Shown: in pieces, positions 36,916-45,375 of the stretch
How the letters are laid out: the number at the start of each line of letters is the position of its first letter
How positions within the stretch are numbered: position 1 is the stretch's first letter
Notes under the pieces: generated by a model
The model's input: the letters and a program-made list of their open reading frames with translations, nothing else
Databases searched by the model: none
What the model was told of the DNA's origin: nothing
Position numbers and translations under genes: made by a program
Assembly: GCF_001552715.1 (NCBI RefSeq)
Contig: NZ_BCRS01000004.1
Span: forward strand, 1 to 64,000
DNA length: 64,000 nt
From: Mycolicibacterium vaccae NBRC 14118 = CIP 105934
GTDB taxonomy: Bacteria > Actinomycetota > Actinomycetes > Mycobacteriales > Mycobacteriaceae
Reading direction: 5' to 3'

Positions 36916-37944
36916 GTGACGACTACCGACCCCGCACCCTCGCTCGAGGACCATCACCGCATGATGGGCATGCTGACCGGGTACTGGGTGAGCCAGATTG
37001 TGCGTTCCGCTGCGGTTTTCAACCTTGCCGGCCATCTGGCCGCCGGTGTCGACACGCCTCACGCGATCGCCGAAGCCGAACATCTCGATCCCAGCGCCAC
37101 GCACCGTCTGCTGCGGACCCTTGCCTCGCTCGGGCTGGTGACCTCCGATGACGGTGTCCACTTTGCGGCCACCTCGCTGTTGCAGACGCTGCGGGCCGAT
37201 GCTCCGCACTCTCTGCGTGGCATGGTGCTTGCGATGAGCGCGCCAGGCCACTGGTTGCCCTGGGGGCACTTTCCGGACGCGGTCCGCACCGGGGACCGGC
37301 AGATCAAGCCCGCGCTGGAGGGGTTCGAGACCGTGTTCGACTATCTCGCGGTTCACCCGGACCAGGCGGGCGCTTTCACCGAGGCCATGTCGAACCTGAG
37401 CGCCGCGGCCGCGATCGAGATCGCGAAGGTGGTCGACACCAGCGGTGTTGACTGCGCCCTGGACGTCGGCGGTGCGAACGGCGAAGTCGTCCGGGCCATG
37501 ATGCGCGCCAATCCCGACTTGCGTGGCGGCGTCTTCGATCTGCCAAATGTGGTGCCCGATGCCGAAGCCGCTGCCCGCAACGACGGGCTGGGGGACCGCT
37601 TCAGCGCAATCGGCGGCGACTTCTTCGGGTCCGTGCCGTCGGCGGACCTGTACCTGCTCAAGTACGTTCTGCACGACTGGCCGGACGACAGCTGCGTGCA
37701 GATTCTCAAGAACTGCCGCGCGGCGCTGCAGGAAGGCGGTCGCATCGTCATCGTCGACTACCTCGTCGGTGAGGTCGGCGATCCGGGACTTGCTCCGCTG
37801 ATGGATATGAACATGCTCGTCATGACCGGCGGCCGTGAGCGAGACCTCGCCGAGTTCGACGCGCTCTTCGCAGCGGCTGGGCTGCGCCGCACCGCCGTCA
37901 GTCAGGCCGGTCCCCTCGGCATCATCGAAACCGTCGCCGCCTGA
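36916..37944 (+). CDS. SAM-dependent O-methyltransferase (Methyltransf_2)
   Basis: A 342-residue O-methyltransferase with an N-terminal dimerisation winged helix (IAEAEHLDPSATHRLLRTLA, near 51-70) and a C-terminal Rossmann domain. SAM binding: ALDVGGANGEVVR near 176. The catalytic His lies in LKYVLHDWPDD near 252. Such enzymes methylate phenolic hydroxyls of natural products or aromatics. GTG 36916 follows GAAAGG at seven bases. No biosynthetic cluster surrounds it. The next gene is an MpaB-type oxygenase 91 bp downstream with its own operator, so co-function is uncertain. Confidence 0.9.
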   Translation: MTTTDPAPSLEDHHRMMGMLTGYWVSQIVRSAAVFNLAGHLAAGVDTPHAIAEAEHLDPSATHRLLRTLASLGLVTSDDGVHFAATSLLQTLRADAPHSLRGMVLAMSAPGHWLPWGHFPDAVRTGDRQIKPALEGFETVFDYLAVHPDQAGAFTEAMSNLSAAAAIEIAKVVDTSGVDCALDVGGANGEVVRAMMRANPDLRGGVFDLPNVVPDAEAAARNDGLGDRFSAIGGDFFGSVPSADLYLLKYVLHDWPDDSCVQILKNCRAALQEGGRIVIVDYLVGEVGDPGLAPLMDMNMLVMTGGRERDLAEFDALFAAAGLRRTAVSQAGPLGIIETVAA

Positions 37945-37991
37945 CGGCCTGCGGCGCGTCGTTGACACCGGCGCAGCCCCACCCCTAGCAT

Positions 37992-38015
37992 TTCTGACTA
38001 CATACGTTGTCAGAA
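37992..38015. promoter_or_regulatory. 24-bp palindromic operator before the MpaB-type gene
   Basis: TTCTGAC (37992-37998) and GTCAGAA (38009-38015) are perfect inverted arms around a 10-base centre (TACATACGTT). It lies 20 bases before the start codon, the typical position and size of a TetR-family operator. No tetR gene is immediately adjacent, so the regulator may be distant. Confidence 0.55.
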
Positions 38016-38035
38016 TGAGCTCGAGGAGGAGTCGC

Positions 38036-39259
38036 GTGAGTGTGTTGATTCCGAAGCGCCACCCTGACCGCCCGCGGCCGATCCCGGCCGGCATCCGGGC
38101 CATCGCGACGGCCATGGCGATCCGCGACCCGAATCCGCGCCAGTGGCAGATCCTCGGCGAACGGCTCACCGTCGGCGACGAACCGATGGATCGCCTGGTC
38201 GAGTGGATGGCAGCCACCGGCACCGACCAGACGCGGCCGTTGTTCGAGCAGGCACTCAACGGCGGTATCGCCTCTGTGCCGGACGCGCCGGCGCCCCTTC
38301 GCGAGTTCTTCGACAGCGTGGAGACGCCACCGGACTGGGTGGACCCGGACCTGCTGCGCACAGGGCAGCGCGCGTTGCGGCGCGGCGGGGCCGACGGCAT
38401 GTACATCGCCCGCGATGTCTCGTTGCTGGGCGGCTACCAGTTCTCCGGTTTCAACAAGACGCTGCTGCGTACCGGCGCGCTGGAGAAGGGTTCCAACAAG
38501 CGGTTCGCCGAAACCATGCAGTGGGCAATGGATGTCATCGCCGAAGGCGGCCTGGAACCCCTCGGCGTGGGCTACCGCTCGACCATTCGGGTCCGGCTGA
38601 TCCACTCGTTCGTCCGTCGGCACGTGTCAGCGATGCCGGACTGGCGCGCCGACGAATGGGGCATACCGGTCAACCAGACCGACATGGCGGCGACGCTGGT
38701 CGGCGCACTCGTCGCACCGGCGGTGGGCTCGATCGCCATGGGCGTCGTGTTGACCCCGTCGGAGTTCCGTGCCGTGGCCCACCTGACCCGGTACGTCGGC
38801 TTTCTGATCGGCGTCGAAGACCAGTGGCTGCCAAGGAGTTTCCGGGACAGCGTCCGGGTGCTGTCGCACACGCTGTCGGCACTGGCCGCACCGGACGAAT
38901 CCAGCAGGCAGCTCGCGGCCCCCATGGTCGAGGACCCGCTGGCGTGGCACTACGACAACCTGCCGGGCCTGCGGCGCCGGCTGGCCCGCGCCCAGCACCT
39001 GTCGATCACCAGTGCGTTCCTGGGGCGACGCACGGTGGAGAAGCTGGGCCTGCCGTCGTATGCCCTTCCGTGGTATCCGCTGCTGCGGCTACCGGTGAAC
39101 CTCGCGCGGAGTGCGACCGCCCTCGGACTGCCGGGCGGTATGGCACGCGCGGATCAGCGCGGGCAGCGCGAACACGCACAGTTGTTGCGCACCATGACCG
39201 GTGAGGACGCGCCGGCGACCATCGGCGAGTCCGCCGCACACGTCAGCCGGGTCGCCTGA
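38036..39259 (+). CDS. oxygenase MpaB family protein (DUF2236)
   Basis: A 407-residue protein of the MpaB/latex-clearing (DUF2236) family, heme-binding oxygenases that cleave carbon-carbon double bonds in some members. Family-like text: GGADGMYIARDVSLLGGYQFSG (in part, near 122-143), followed by VRLIHSFVRRH (near 190), where the family's conserved Arg/His cluster lies, and DMAATLVGALV. GTG 38036 follows AGGAGGA at five bases; an ATG at 38015 overlaps the operator and has no such site. Mycobacteria carry many paralogues with unknown substrates. Confidence 0.82.
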   Translation: MSVLIPKRHPDRPRPIPAGIRAIATAMAIRDPNPRQWQILGERLTVGDEPMDRLVEWMAATGTDQTRPLFEQALNGGIASVPDAPAPLREFFDSVETPPDWVDPDLLRTGQRALRRGGADGMYIARDVSLLGGYQFSGFNKTLLRTGALEKGSNKRFAETMQWAMDVIAEGGLEPLGVGYRSTIRVRLIHSFVRRHVSAMPDWRADEWGIPVNQTDMAATLVGALVAPAVGSIAMGVVLTPSEFRAVAHLTRYVGFLIGVEDQWLPRSFRDSVRVLSHTLSALAAPDESSRQLAAPMVEDPLAWHYDNLPGLRRRLARAQHLSITSAFLGRRTVEKLGLPSYALPWYPLLRLPVNLARSATALGLPGGMARADQRGQREHAQLLRTMTGEDAPATIGESAAHVSRVA

Positions 39260-39297
39260 CGGGCACTGCTATCGGAAAGAGTTCGGGGACAGGCGGA

Positions 39298-40251
39298 TCA
39301 GACCAGCGGGAGTGGTGGCGAGCCCAGAAGGTCGCGGTCGCCGTCATAGCCGTTGCGTAGGGCGGCCGCGACATCCTCGTACGGAGCACCCAAATCGATT
39401 GAGCTGACGCGATCCAGGCGCTGGTAGTGCTCTGCGTCGTAGTCGTGCTCGAAGGCCTTCAGGTACGCCCGGAGGTGGTCCGACGATCGCGGGCCGACGA
39501 CAGGGATCAAGGCCGTCGGGGTCAGCGCGGCGCGGTGCCGAAGCCAGGCCAAGGACACCTGGACTGCGGTGGTGTCCGTCTCACGCGCGATCGCTAGCAC
39601 CTCGTCGACCACAGCCCTTTGATGTGCGGTTTCCGCGGCGGCGTTGCTGTCACGGCTCAATCGTCCTGTCTCCCCCCGCCGGTACTTTCCGGTGAGCAAC
39701 CCGCCGGCCAGCGGTGAATACACCAGCACCCCGAGGCCGTGGGCTTCGGCCATCGGCAGGAGTTCGCGGTCGGCGGAACGTTCGGCCAGGCCGTACTCGG
39801 TCTCAATCCCGATGGGCGAAGCGAATCCGCGCAGGTCTGCTTGCACTGCGGCGCCGGCGATGCGCCAGGCTGGGAAGTTGGAGAACCCGCAGTGCAGGAC
39901 CTTGCCGGACTGGATCAAGTGGTCGAGTCCGGTCAGGATTTCCTCCATGGGAGTGACGCCGTCGGGAAAGTGCGGCATGAAGACGTCCACGTAGTCGGTC
40001 TTGAGGCGTGTCAGGCTTGCCTCCAGTGACCGGATCATCGTCTTTCGGCTGTTGCCGGTCGTTCCCGGGCGTCGGTCCTTCTGCTTGGTCCCGCTGTACT
40101 TGGTGATCACGACGAAGTCGTCCCGGTCGGGACCGAGGAGTTCACCGAGGACGCTTTCTGCCTGTCCGGCCTGGTAGATGTCGGACGAGTCGAAGGCGGT
40201 GCCGCCTGCGCCCAGCCGATTCGCGCTGGCTCCGACCTCAGCCACGTGCAT
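39298..40251 (-). CDS. aldo/keto reductase, 5'-truncated
   Basis: A 317-residue frame from ATG 40251 covering most of an aldo/keto reductase barrel. The catalytic tetrad is present: Asp21 and Tyr26 (FDSSDIYQAG), Lys51 (VITKYSG) and His94 (FMPHFPDG). The first strand and helix, normally about 30-40 residues with LGLGT-like text, are missing. In frame only a few family-like codons (LWQPARGEAHQ) precede the ATG, and then a TGA. The next gene begins in that space on the other strand. Without the first strand the barrel would be incomplete, so this is probably a decayed gene, though a shortened product is possible. NADPH would be the cofactor. Confidence 0.7.
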   Translation of the reverse strand: MHVAEVGASANRLGAGGTAFDSSDIYQAGQAESVLGELLGPDRDDFVVITKYSGTKQKDRRPGTTGNSRKTMIRSLEASLTRLKTDYVDVFMPHFPDGVTPMEEILTGLDHLIQSGKVLHCGFSNFPAWRIAGAAVQADLRGFASPIGIETEYGLAERSADRELLPMAEAHGLGVLVYSPLAGGLLTGKYRRGETGRLSRDSNAAAETAHQRAVVDEVLAIARETDTTAVQVSLAWLRHRAALTPTALIPVVGPRSSDHLRAYLKAFEHDYDAEHYQRLDRVSSIDLGAPYEDVAAALRNGYDGDRDLLGSPPLPLV

Positions 40252-40293
40252 TTGGTGGGCCTCACCCCGTGCCGGTTGCCATAGGCTTCATCG

Positions 40294-40764
40294 GTGGCAA
40301 TCCGGGACTGGTCGAAGGCCAAATTCACCCTTCTCATCGGGCTTCCCGTCTTCCTTGTCATCAGCATCCCGATGGTCGTATGGGATTACCGCACAGAGGC
40401 TCCGCGCCCCAGCGGCGACTGTCTGCATGTGGACCAGGCGATGCGGCACTGGATGCGTGTGCTGCCCGCAATTCAGAGCGGCCTGGGCGATGCGGACGAC
40501 ACCGCCCTGGTCTCCGATACCGCCGCGGCAGCCACGGCGATCCGAGGGGAAGCCGAGGCGATCCAGGATCCGGCATTGCGGTCCACGGCGATGACACTCG
40601 CCGACAACCTCGAACGGGTCAGTCGCGGAAGCCCGAGCAGTCCGCCGAACGGATTTCCGGATCGGAATTACATGGGGGGAATGCAAGATTCGATTTCGAC
40701 CGGCCACGCCCTGAAGCTCGCGTGCCCGGGCGCCGTCGACGACCGACTGCCTGAGGAGTCGTAG
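40294..40764 (+). CDS. membrane-anchored exported protein, unknown function
   Basis: A 156-residue protein with a short basic N-terminus, one hydrophobic helix (FTLLIGLPVFLVISIPMVV, residues 11-29) and an extracytoplasmic domain of about 125 residues. That domain contains two cysteines (near 43 and 144) which could form a disulfide, and helical Ala-rich segments. It resembles small mycobacterial secreted/anchored proteins of unknown role; I cannot name a family. GTG 40294 is the start (AGG eight bases upstream). It is divergent from the truncated reductase. Confidence 0.6.
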   Translation: MAIRDWSKAKFTLLIGLPVFLVISIPMVVWDYRTEAPRPSGDCLHVDQAMRHWMRVLPAIQSGLGDADDTALVSDTAAAATAIRGEAEAIQDPALRSTAMTLADNLERVSRGSPSSPPNGFPDRNYMGGMQDSISTGHALKLACPGAVDDRLPEES

Positions 40765-40782
40765 AGGTCGGAGGCTGCGGAC

Positions 40783-41679
40783 TCACCGGCGAGTGGGAGC
40801 GGAGTCGAGTTGGTCGTTGTCCTTCGGCAAGTGGGGCCGAAGAGCGGCGGCGAAGATGCGGTCGAGAAGACGGTCGGGCAGTAGAGGCATCACCGGGAGC
40901 AGTGCGGCTTCGCGGCCGACGGTGTAGCGCGTGCGTGGCCGGCGTGCCGTGATGGCCTTGGCGATCGCCGCGGCCGCAACCTCGGCGGGTAGTCCCGATT
41001 TGGTCGACGCTTCCGCCTGAGCGTTGACCGCGTGCACCAGGGCGCCGTATCGGCGGCGCTGCTGCGGTGTCATCGCGGCGAGCAGATCGTGGGCGCTGGC
41101 GATGGCTCTTTCGAGCATCTCCGTACGCACAGCGCCGGGTTCGATCACGATCACCTGGACCCCGTGGGGGGCCACCTCGCGTCGCAGCGCGTCGCTCATC
41201 GCTTCGAGCGCGAACTTCGTGCCCGCGTATGGACCATAGGTGGCCATCGCGACCTTGCCTCCCACCGAACTGATATTGACCACGCGGCCCCCGCTGTCGA
41301 TCAGCGTGGGCAGGAGCGCCTGGATCACCGCGACGTGGCCGAACAGGTTGACCTCGAACATGTCTCGCCACTGATCGATCCCGAAGACCTCGACCGGAAC
41401 GTTGGCCTGCACCGCGGCGTTGTTCACCAACGCCCGCAGTCGCCGGCGCCGCGGGTCCTCAGATACCCGACGGGCAAGCGCTCGGATCTGATCGGAATCG
41501 GTGATATCCAGAATCAACGGCTCGACGTTCGACGCCCGGATGGCGTCGGCGTCGCGTTCTCGCCGAACACCGGCGAGCACGTGGAACCCCCGCCGGGCCA
41601 TCTCGCGGGCGCTGGCTGCTCCGATACCGGTTGAGGCACCGGTGACCACCACCAGCTCATTTTCAGTTGACACCGTCAT
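40783..41679 (-). CDS. short-chain dehydrogenase/reductase
   Basis: A 298-residue classical SDR. NAD(P) binding: VVTGASTGIGAASA at 12-25, with VRR after the second strand suggesting NADPH preference. NNAAV near 88. Catalytic Ser in NISSVGG and the YGPYAGTKFALEA Tyr-Lys pair. The extended C-terminus with basic residues is typical of mycobacterial membrane-associated SDRs. ATG 41679. Divergent from a tetR gene 51 bp away; both share operator-like repeats, so the TetR protein probably represses it. Substrate unknown. Confidence 0.9.
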   Translation of the reverse strand: MTVSTENELVVVTGASTGIGAASAREMARRGFHVLAGVRRERDADAIRASNVEPLILDITDSDQIRALARRVSEDPRRRRLRALVNNAAVQANVPVEVFGIDQWRDMFEVNLFGHVAVIQALLPTLIDSGGRVVNISSVGGKVAMATYGPYAGTKFALEAMSDALRREVAPHGVQVIVIEPGAVRTEMLERAIASAHDLLAAMTPQQRRRYGALVHAVNAQAEASTKSGLPAEVAAAAIAKAITARRPRTRYTVGREAALLPVMPLLPDRLLDRIFAAALRPHLPKDNDQLDSAPTRR

Positions 41680-41715
41680 CTGGTGAGTCTTGCGGAGTCA
41701 GATGACAGTGTCAAC
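41666..41715. promoter_or_regulatory. paired TetR operator sites, SDR/tetR region
   Basis: TGACAGTGTCAAC at 41703-41715 and, on the opposite strand, TGACGGTGTCAAC at 41678-41666 differ at one base of 13. The first contains the palindrome TGACAGTGTCA. One site overlaps the SDR start; the other lies 15 bases before the tetR start. Confidence 0.6.
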
Positions 41716-41730
41716 TACGATGGTCGGACT

Positions 41731-42321
41731 ATGAGTCGCGAGGAATCAGCGGCCGCCACCCGCCGCGCCCTGCTCGACCAAGCTGCCCTGCTGCTGGACG
41801 GCGGAGGTCTCGACGCGGTGACGTTGCGCGAGGTCGGCGCCCGCGCGGGGGTGAGTCGGGGGGCGCCGTATCGGCACTTCGCAGACAAGGAGGGTCTGCT
41901 GACTGCGGTGGCTGCGGAGGGTTGGCAGCGCCTCGGTGATCACATGCACAGGGTGCACGCCCACGGTGAACCCGGATCTTTCGGCAAGTTGCGCGCGGCG
42001 CTGATCCACGTCATCACGGTCAGCCGGCAACAGCCCCACCTATACCGGCTGATGTTCAGCCCCCCAGCAGGGGACCCGACCGCAGTGGTCCGCGCCGCGC
42101 AACGCATGTGCGACGAGTTCCTGGCCATCGTCGCCGACGTCGCCGGCAATGATCGTGCTGAGCGCTACGCCGCCATACTCCTGACTGGCGTGCATGGCGC
42201 CGCAGCCCTGGAGATGAGTGGCCTTCTGCACACCGACAAGTGGCAGACCACCCCCGAAGAACTCACCGATAACCTACTCGCGCTCATCAATGACGCCGAC
42301 CCTCACGCCGACCGAAACTAG
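41731..42321 (+). CDS. TetR family transcriptional regulator
   Basis: A 196-residue TetR repressor. The DNA-binding domain is at residues about 7-53: LDAVTLREVGARAGVSRGAPYRHFADKEGLL. The C-terminal ligand domain resembles the TetR_C_33-like group. A GTG at 41683 would extend it 16 residues but would place an operator inside the gene, so ATG 41731 is preferred. That start has little or no leader, as in many actinobacterial genes. Divergent from the SDR, which is the obvious target together with its own gene. Confidence 0.9.
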   Translation: MSREESAAATRRALLDQAALLLDGGGLDAVTLREVGARAGVSRGAPYRHFADKEGLLTAVAAEGWQRLGDHMHRVHAHGEPGSFGKLRAALIHVITVSRQQPHLYRLMFSPPAGDPTAVVRAAQRMCDEFLAIVADVAGNDRAERYAAILLTGVHGAAALEMSGLLHTDKWQTTPEELTDNLLALINDADPHADRN

Positions 42322-42385
42322 CTGGCCAGACACATGTTTCGACGCATATCGCAGCAGGCACTGATCAGATCTACTACCCGGCTCG

Positions 42386-43162
42386 CTACTCGGAACCGCG
42401 CTGCGCGGCCAGCCACTGACGCACGAGGTCGCCGTCGTGTGCCTCCACCGATCGCAGCTCGGTCAGTGTCGGGTGCCCGGCGTCCAGCAGCGCGCTGTCG
42501 GTGTCCGGCTCCGGCTCGTCCGACACCTCGACCTCGGTCAGGCGCACGCCGCCGTCGCGGACCTCCTCGACCCGTGTCTGCACCGCTCCGCCGCGGGCCA
42601 GCCGCGCATGTCGGAGCGGGCCCACCTCCGCCGCGGGCCGGTCCGGGACGTTGAGGGAGAGCACGGTGCCGTCGGGTGCGTCGAGGAGCAGCTCCAGCAC
42701 CGGCGCCAGCAGGCCGGCGGCTGTTCCCCAGTACCGCTCTCCGGTGGGGCGCAGGGCGACGTCGAGCGACACGGCCAGCGCGCGGGTGTCGCTGATCTTC
42801 GCGGTGAGGGCCGCGCCGACGGTGCCGGAGTGCAGGACCGCGCGACCGACGTTGGCGCCGTGGTTGATTCCGGACAGCACGACGTCCGGTCGGGGATCGA
42901 ACCAACCGTTGAGCGCGGCGGCGACGATGTGTCCCGGCTGCGCGTGGACCGCCCACGCCTCGACGTCGAGGCCGGGTATCTGTCGCTGCTCGACGACCGT
43001 GCGGCCATCCCGGCGGACTGCGCTCAGCGCCGCGCTCGCGCCGCTGGCCTGCTCGGCAGGGGCGGCGACGATCACGTCCAAACCCGCCTCCAGTGCCGCA
43101 GAGGCCAGTGCGTGCAGACCGGGGGAGTCGATCCCGTCGTCGTTGGTCACCAGTGCACGTGG
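42386..43162 (-). CDS. surE: 5'/3'-nucleotidase SurE
   Basis: A 258-residue SurE-type survival protein, a metal-dependent nucleoside monophosphate phosphatase. The N-terminus VTNDDGIDSPG (Asp9, Asp10) is the metal-binding signature. SGINHGANVG (near 94) supplies the Asn, and later segments are standard. GTG 43162 is seven bases after GGAGGAGG; the frame open further upstream overlaps the kinase gene and is not SurE-like. It follows the pfkB-type kinase by 28 bp in one operon. Confidence 0.92.
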   Translation of the reverse strand, partial: PRALVTNDDGIDSPGLHALASAALEAGLDVIVAAPAEQASGASAALSAVRRDGRTVVEQRQIPGLDVEAWAVHAQPGHIVAAALNGWFDPRPDVVLSGINHGANVGRAVLHSGTVGAALTAKISDTRALAVSLDVALRPTGERYWGTAAGLLAPVLELLLDAPDGTVLSLNVPDRPAAEVGPLRHARLARGGAVQTRVEEVRDGGVRLTEVEVSDEPEPDTDSALLDAGHPTLTELRSVEAHDGDLVRQWLAAQRGSE

Positions 43163-43190
43163 CACCCGTCGACCTCCTCCCACTCCGCGG

Positions 43191-44156
43191 TCATTTCTTC
43201 CATGGATGCAGCTCCACCCGCTCGGCGAGCGTCTCGACGGCCCGCGCGCCGCCGGTGCCCAACCCGTGCCGTACCACGTTGAGCGCCCCGCAGGCGGCGC
43301 CGATCTGCAAGGCCGTGCGCAACGGGCGACCACTTGCCAGCGCGGAGACGATGCCTGCGGTCATGGAGTCCCCGGCGCCCGCCGAATCGGCCGGCTCCAG
43401 TGCGGGCATACAGATTTCGACGACGTCATCGTCATCGAGAAGCGCCAGGGCCGGTGCGGCTCCGCTACGCGACACCACGATCGTGCCCGCGCCGTCCTCC
43501 CGCATGGAATGCATGGCCTTGACCAGATCCCCGGCGTCGTCGGACTTCGCGCGGCCGTCGTTGAGCAGTTCTTCGTGGCTGACCTTGATCAGATCCGGCT
43601 TGCCTGCGAGCACTGCCTCGAGTCGCTCGCCGGAGAGGTCGGCGGCCACCTTGCAGCCGTTGGCACCCAGGTCGGTGGACAGTCGCCGATAGAGGTCCGC
43701 AGGCACCACGTTGTCCTCCTGCGGACCGGACAGCAGTGCCCAGCCGTGGATGAGTCCCTCGGTGAGGGTGAGTTCGTAGAGGGCGTCGAGCTCGTGGCGG
43801 TCCAGCGGGCTGCCGTCGGCCTCGGCGACGACCTCTCGGCTCCCCGTGCGGCGGTCGTGCACGTACGAGCCGTTGCGTGCGCTGACCGGCACGGCGCGCA
43901 CGGTGACGTTGTTCATCGGCAGCAGGTGCCCGAGCACGTCGCCGGTCTCCCCGCCGAGCGCCGAGCACAGCACGACCGGCACACCGAGGGAGGACAACAT
44001 GCGGGACTGCCAGACACCCTGGCCGCCGGCGTGCACGTGGATGTCGTCCGCTCCCGAGCGGTCCTCGACCGTCACGGTGAGAACGGGTAGGGGAGCGAAG
44101 ACGACGACGGGACTGGGGTCCTCCGAACTATCGTTGCGGGGTTTGCTGTCTGCCAT
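43191..44156 (-). CDS. PfkB family carbohydrate kinase
   Basis: A 321-residue ribokinase-fold kinase. The ATP/anion-hole motif DSAGAGDSMTAG is near residue 260, with catalytic Asp in GAGD. HVHAGGQGVWQSRML near 45 is the first PfkB signature region, with GG retained. It phosphorylates a sugar or nucleoside. ATG 44156. Operon with surE downstream (28 bp), which hints at nucleotide or nucleoside turnover, though many PfkB proteins act on sugars. Some mycobacterial pfkB genes belong to dormancy regulons; whether this does is unknown. Confidence 0.85.
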   Translation of the reverse strand: MADSKPRNDSSEDPSPVVVFAPLPVLTVTVEDRSGADDIHVHAGGQGVWQSRMLSSLGVPVVLCSALGGETGDVLGHLLPMNNVTVRAVPVSARNGSYVHDRRTGSREVVAEADGSPLDRHELDALYELTLTEGLIHGWALLSGPQEDNVVPADLYRRLSTDLGANGCKVAADLSGERLEAVLAGKPDLIKVSHEELLNDGRAKSDDAGDLVKAMHSMREDGAGTIVVSRSGAAPALALLDDDDVVEICMPALEPADSAGAGDSMTAGIVSALASGRPLRTALQIGAACGALNVVRHGLGTGGARAVETLAERVELHPWKK

Positions 44157-44280
44157 GGGCTGGGGTGTACCCACCCTGACGGCGACCCACCCCTGCGCAT
44201 ACGGCCGGTTCGAGTGATTCCTCTCTCGGTGGACCGAGAAGAGCTGCATCCCAATGTGTTCGACCGCACAGCGGGTCAGC

Positions 44281-44949
44281 TCAGGGCCCGCCCTTCCAGT
44301 GCTCGATGCGGTGGTGATCGGGGGTGAACCCGTGCTCGACACCCCAGAGCACGGCCTGGGTCCGGCTGGCCACGTTGATCTTGCGGTAGATCGTGCGGAT
44401 GTAGGACTTGATGGTGTTCGGACTGAGGTAGGTCAGCGTGGCGACCTCGGCGTTGCTCTTACCCTGGGTGATGAGCGCCAGGATCTCCGATTCCCTGTCG
44501 CTCAATCCCTCGCCGCGGCCCGGCCAGTCGAGGCCGACAGCGCTGCGTCCCCGTGGCGGGATGTCACTGACGACCGTCTCGCCGGCATGGACCGCCTCCA
44601 GTGCGGCGACCAACTCCCGCGCGGGCAGTGTCTTCGACAGATAACCGTCGGCTCCCTTCTGGCGGGCGCTTTCGATGAGCTCGGGGTGAAAGTTCCACGT
44701 ATAGACCACAACCCGGTGAGCCCGCGGATTCGCGACCAACGCCGCGATCTCGTCGTGATCGGATTCGGGCTGGGCGAAGGAGTCGTAGAGGACGATGTCG
44801 ACGCTGTCGTCGAGGCTCATGTTCGAGTCGATCTCCGCGACGACGACCCGATCGCGGTATCTGTCGAACATGTTCGCCACGCCCATCAGCACGACGTCGT
44901 AGTCGTCGACCAGCGCCACCGTGATCGGAGTGTTCGGCGGCGATGCCAT
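44281..44949 (-). CDS. NarL/LuxR family response regulator
   Basis: A 222-residue two-domain regulator. The receiver domain has the acidic pair Asp15-Asp16 (VALVDDYDVV), phospho-acceptor Asp56 (IVLYDSFAQ) and Lys in GYLSKTLP. The C-terminal LuxR helix-turn-helix is LSDRESEILALITQGKSNAE followed by LSPNTIKSYIRTIYRKI (about 149-190). No sensor kinase is adjacent, so it is an orphan regulator here. ATG 44949. Divergent from the GlsB-type gene with two matching direct repeats between them, a likely binding region. Confidence 0.92.
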   Translation of the reverse strand: MASPPNTPITVALVDDYDVVLMGVANMFDRYRDRVVVAEIDSNMSLDDSVDIVLYDSFAQPESDHDEIAALVANPRAHRVVVYTWNFHPELIESARQKGADGYLSKTLPARELVAALEAVHAGETVVSDIPPRGRSAVGLDWPGRGEGLSDRESEILALITQGKSNAEVATLTYLSPNTIKSYIRTIYRKINVASRTQAVLWGVEHGFTPDHHRIEHWKGGP

Positions 44950-44968
44950 GGCCCCCAGGCTACCTACC

Positions 44969-45000
44969 TAGGGGTGTACCGCCACCCCCCTTAGGGGTGT
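44969..45000. promoter_or_regulatory. direct repeats TAGGGGTGT between luxR-type and glsB-type genes
   Basis: TAGGGGTGT at 44969-44977 and 44992-45000, 23 bp apart (about two helical turns), with an inverted ACCCCC between them (44984-44989). The position between divergent promoters suits binding by the adjacent response regulator. Confidence 0.5.
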
Positions 45001-45082
45001 TGGACTGACATCAGTGTCGAGCAGCCGCCCGACCAATCCCGATCCAGCGCCGCCCGGCGCTGCACCAGAAAGGCACGCAGCC

Positions 45083-45364
45083 ATGATCGGACTCATCGTC
45101 AGCATCATCGTCATCGGACTGATCGCCGGCGCTCTCGCTCGCCTCCTCGTTCCCGGCAAGCAGAACCTGTCGATCCTGATGACCATCGTCCTCGGAATCA
45201 TCGGCTCCTTCGTCGGCGGATTCCTCGGATACCTGATCTTCCACAAGGACGCCTCGCAGGGATTCCTCCAGCCCGCCGGCATCATCGGCTCGGTCATCGG
45301 CGCGGTCCTCGTGCTGGTGATCTGGCTCCGGGTCGGAGGCCGCAGCTCCGTCAGCCACAGGTAG
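45083..45364 (+). CDS. GlsB/YeaQ/YmgE family stress-response membrane protein
   Basis: A 93-residue protein with three membrane helices (about 2-20, 29-52, 63-82) and glycine-rich text (IAGALARLLVPG, GIIGSFVGGFLGYLIF). This is the transglycosylase-associated/GlsB family linked to envelope stress. ATG 45083 follows GAAAGG. A strong terminator follows, so it is a single-gene transcript. Divergent from the LuxR-type regulator, which may control it. Confidence 0.93.
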   Translation: MIGLIVSIIVIGLIAGALARLLVPGKQNLSILMTIVLGIIGSFVGGFLGYLIFHKDASQGFLQPAGIIGSVIGAVLVLVIWLRVGGRSSVSHR

Positions 45365-45375
45365 CCCCAATGCCC

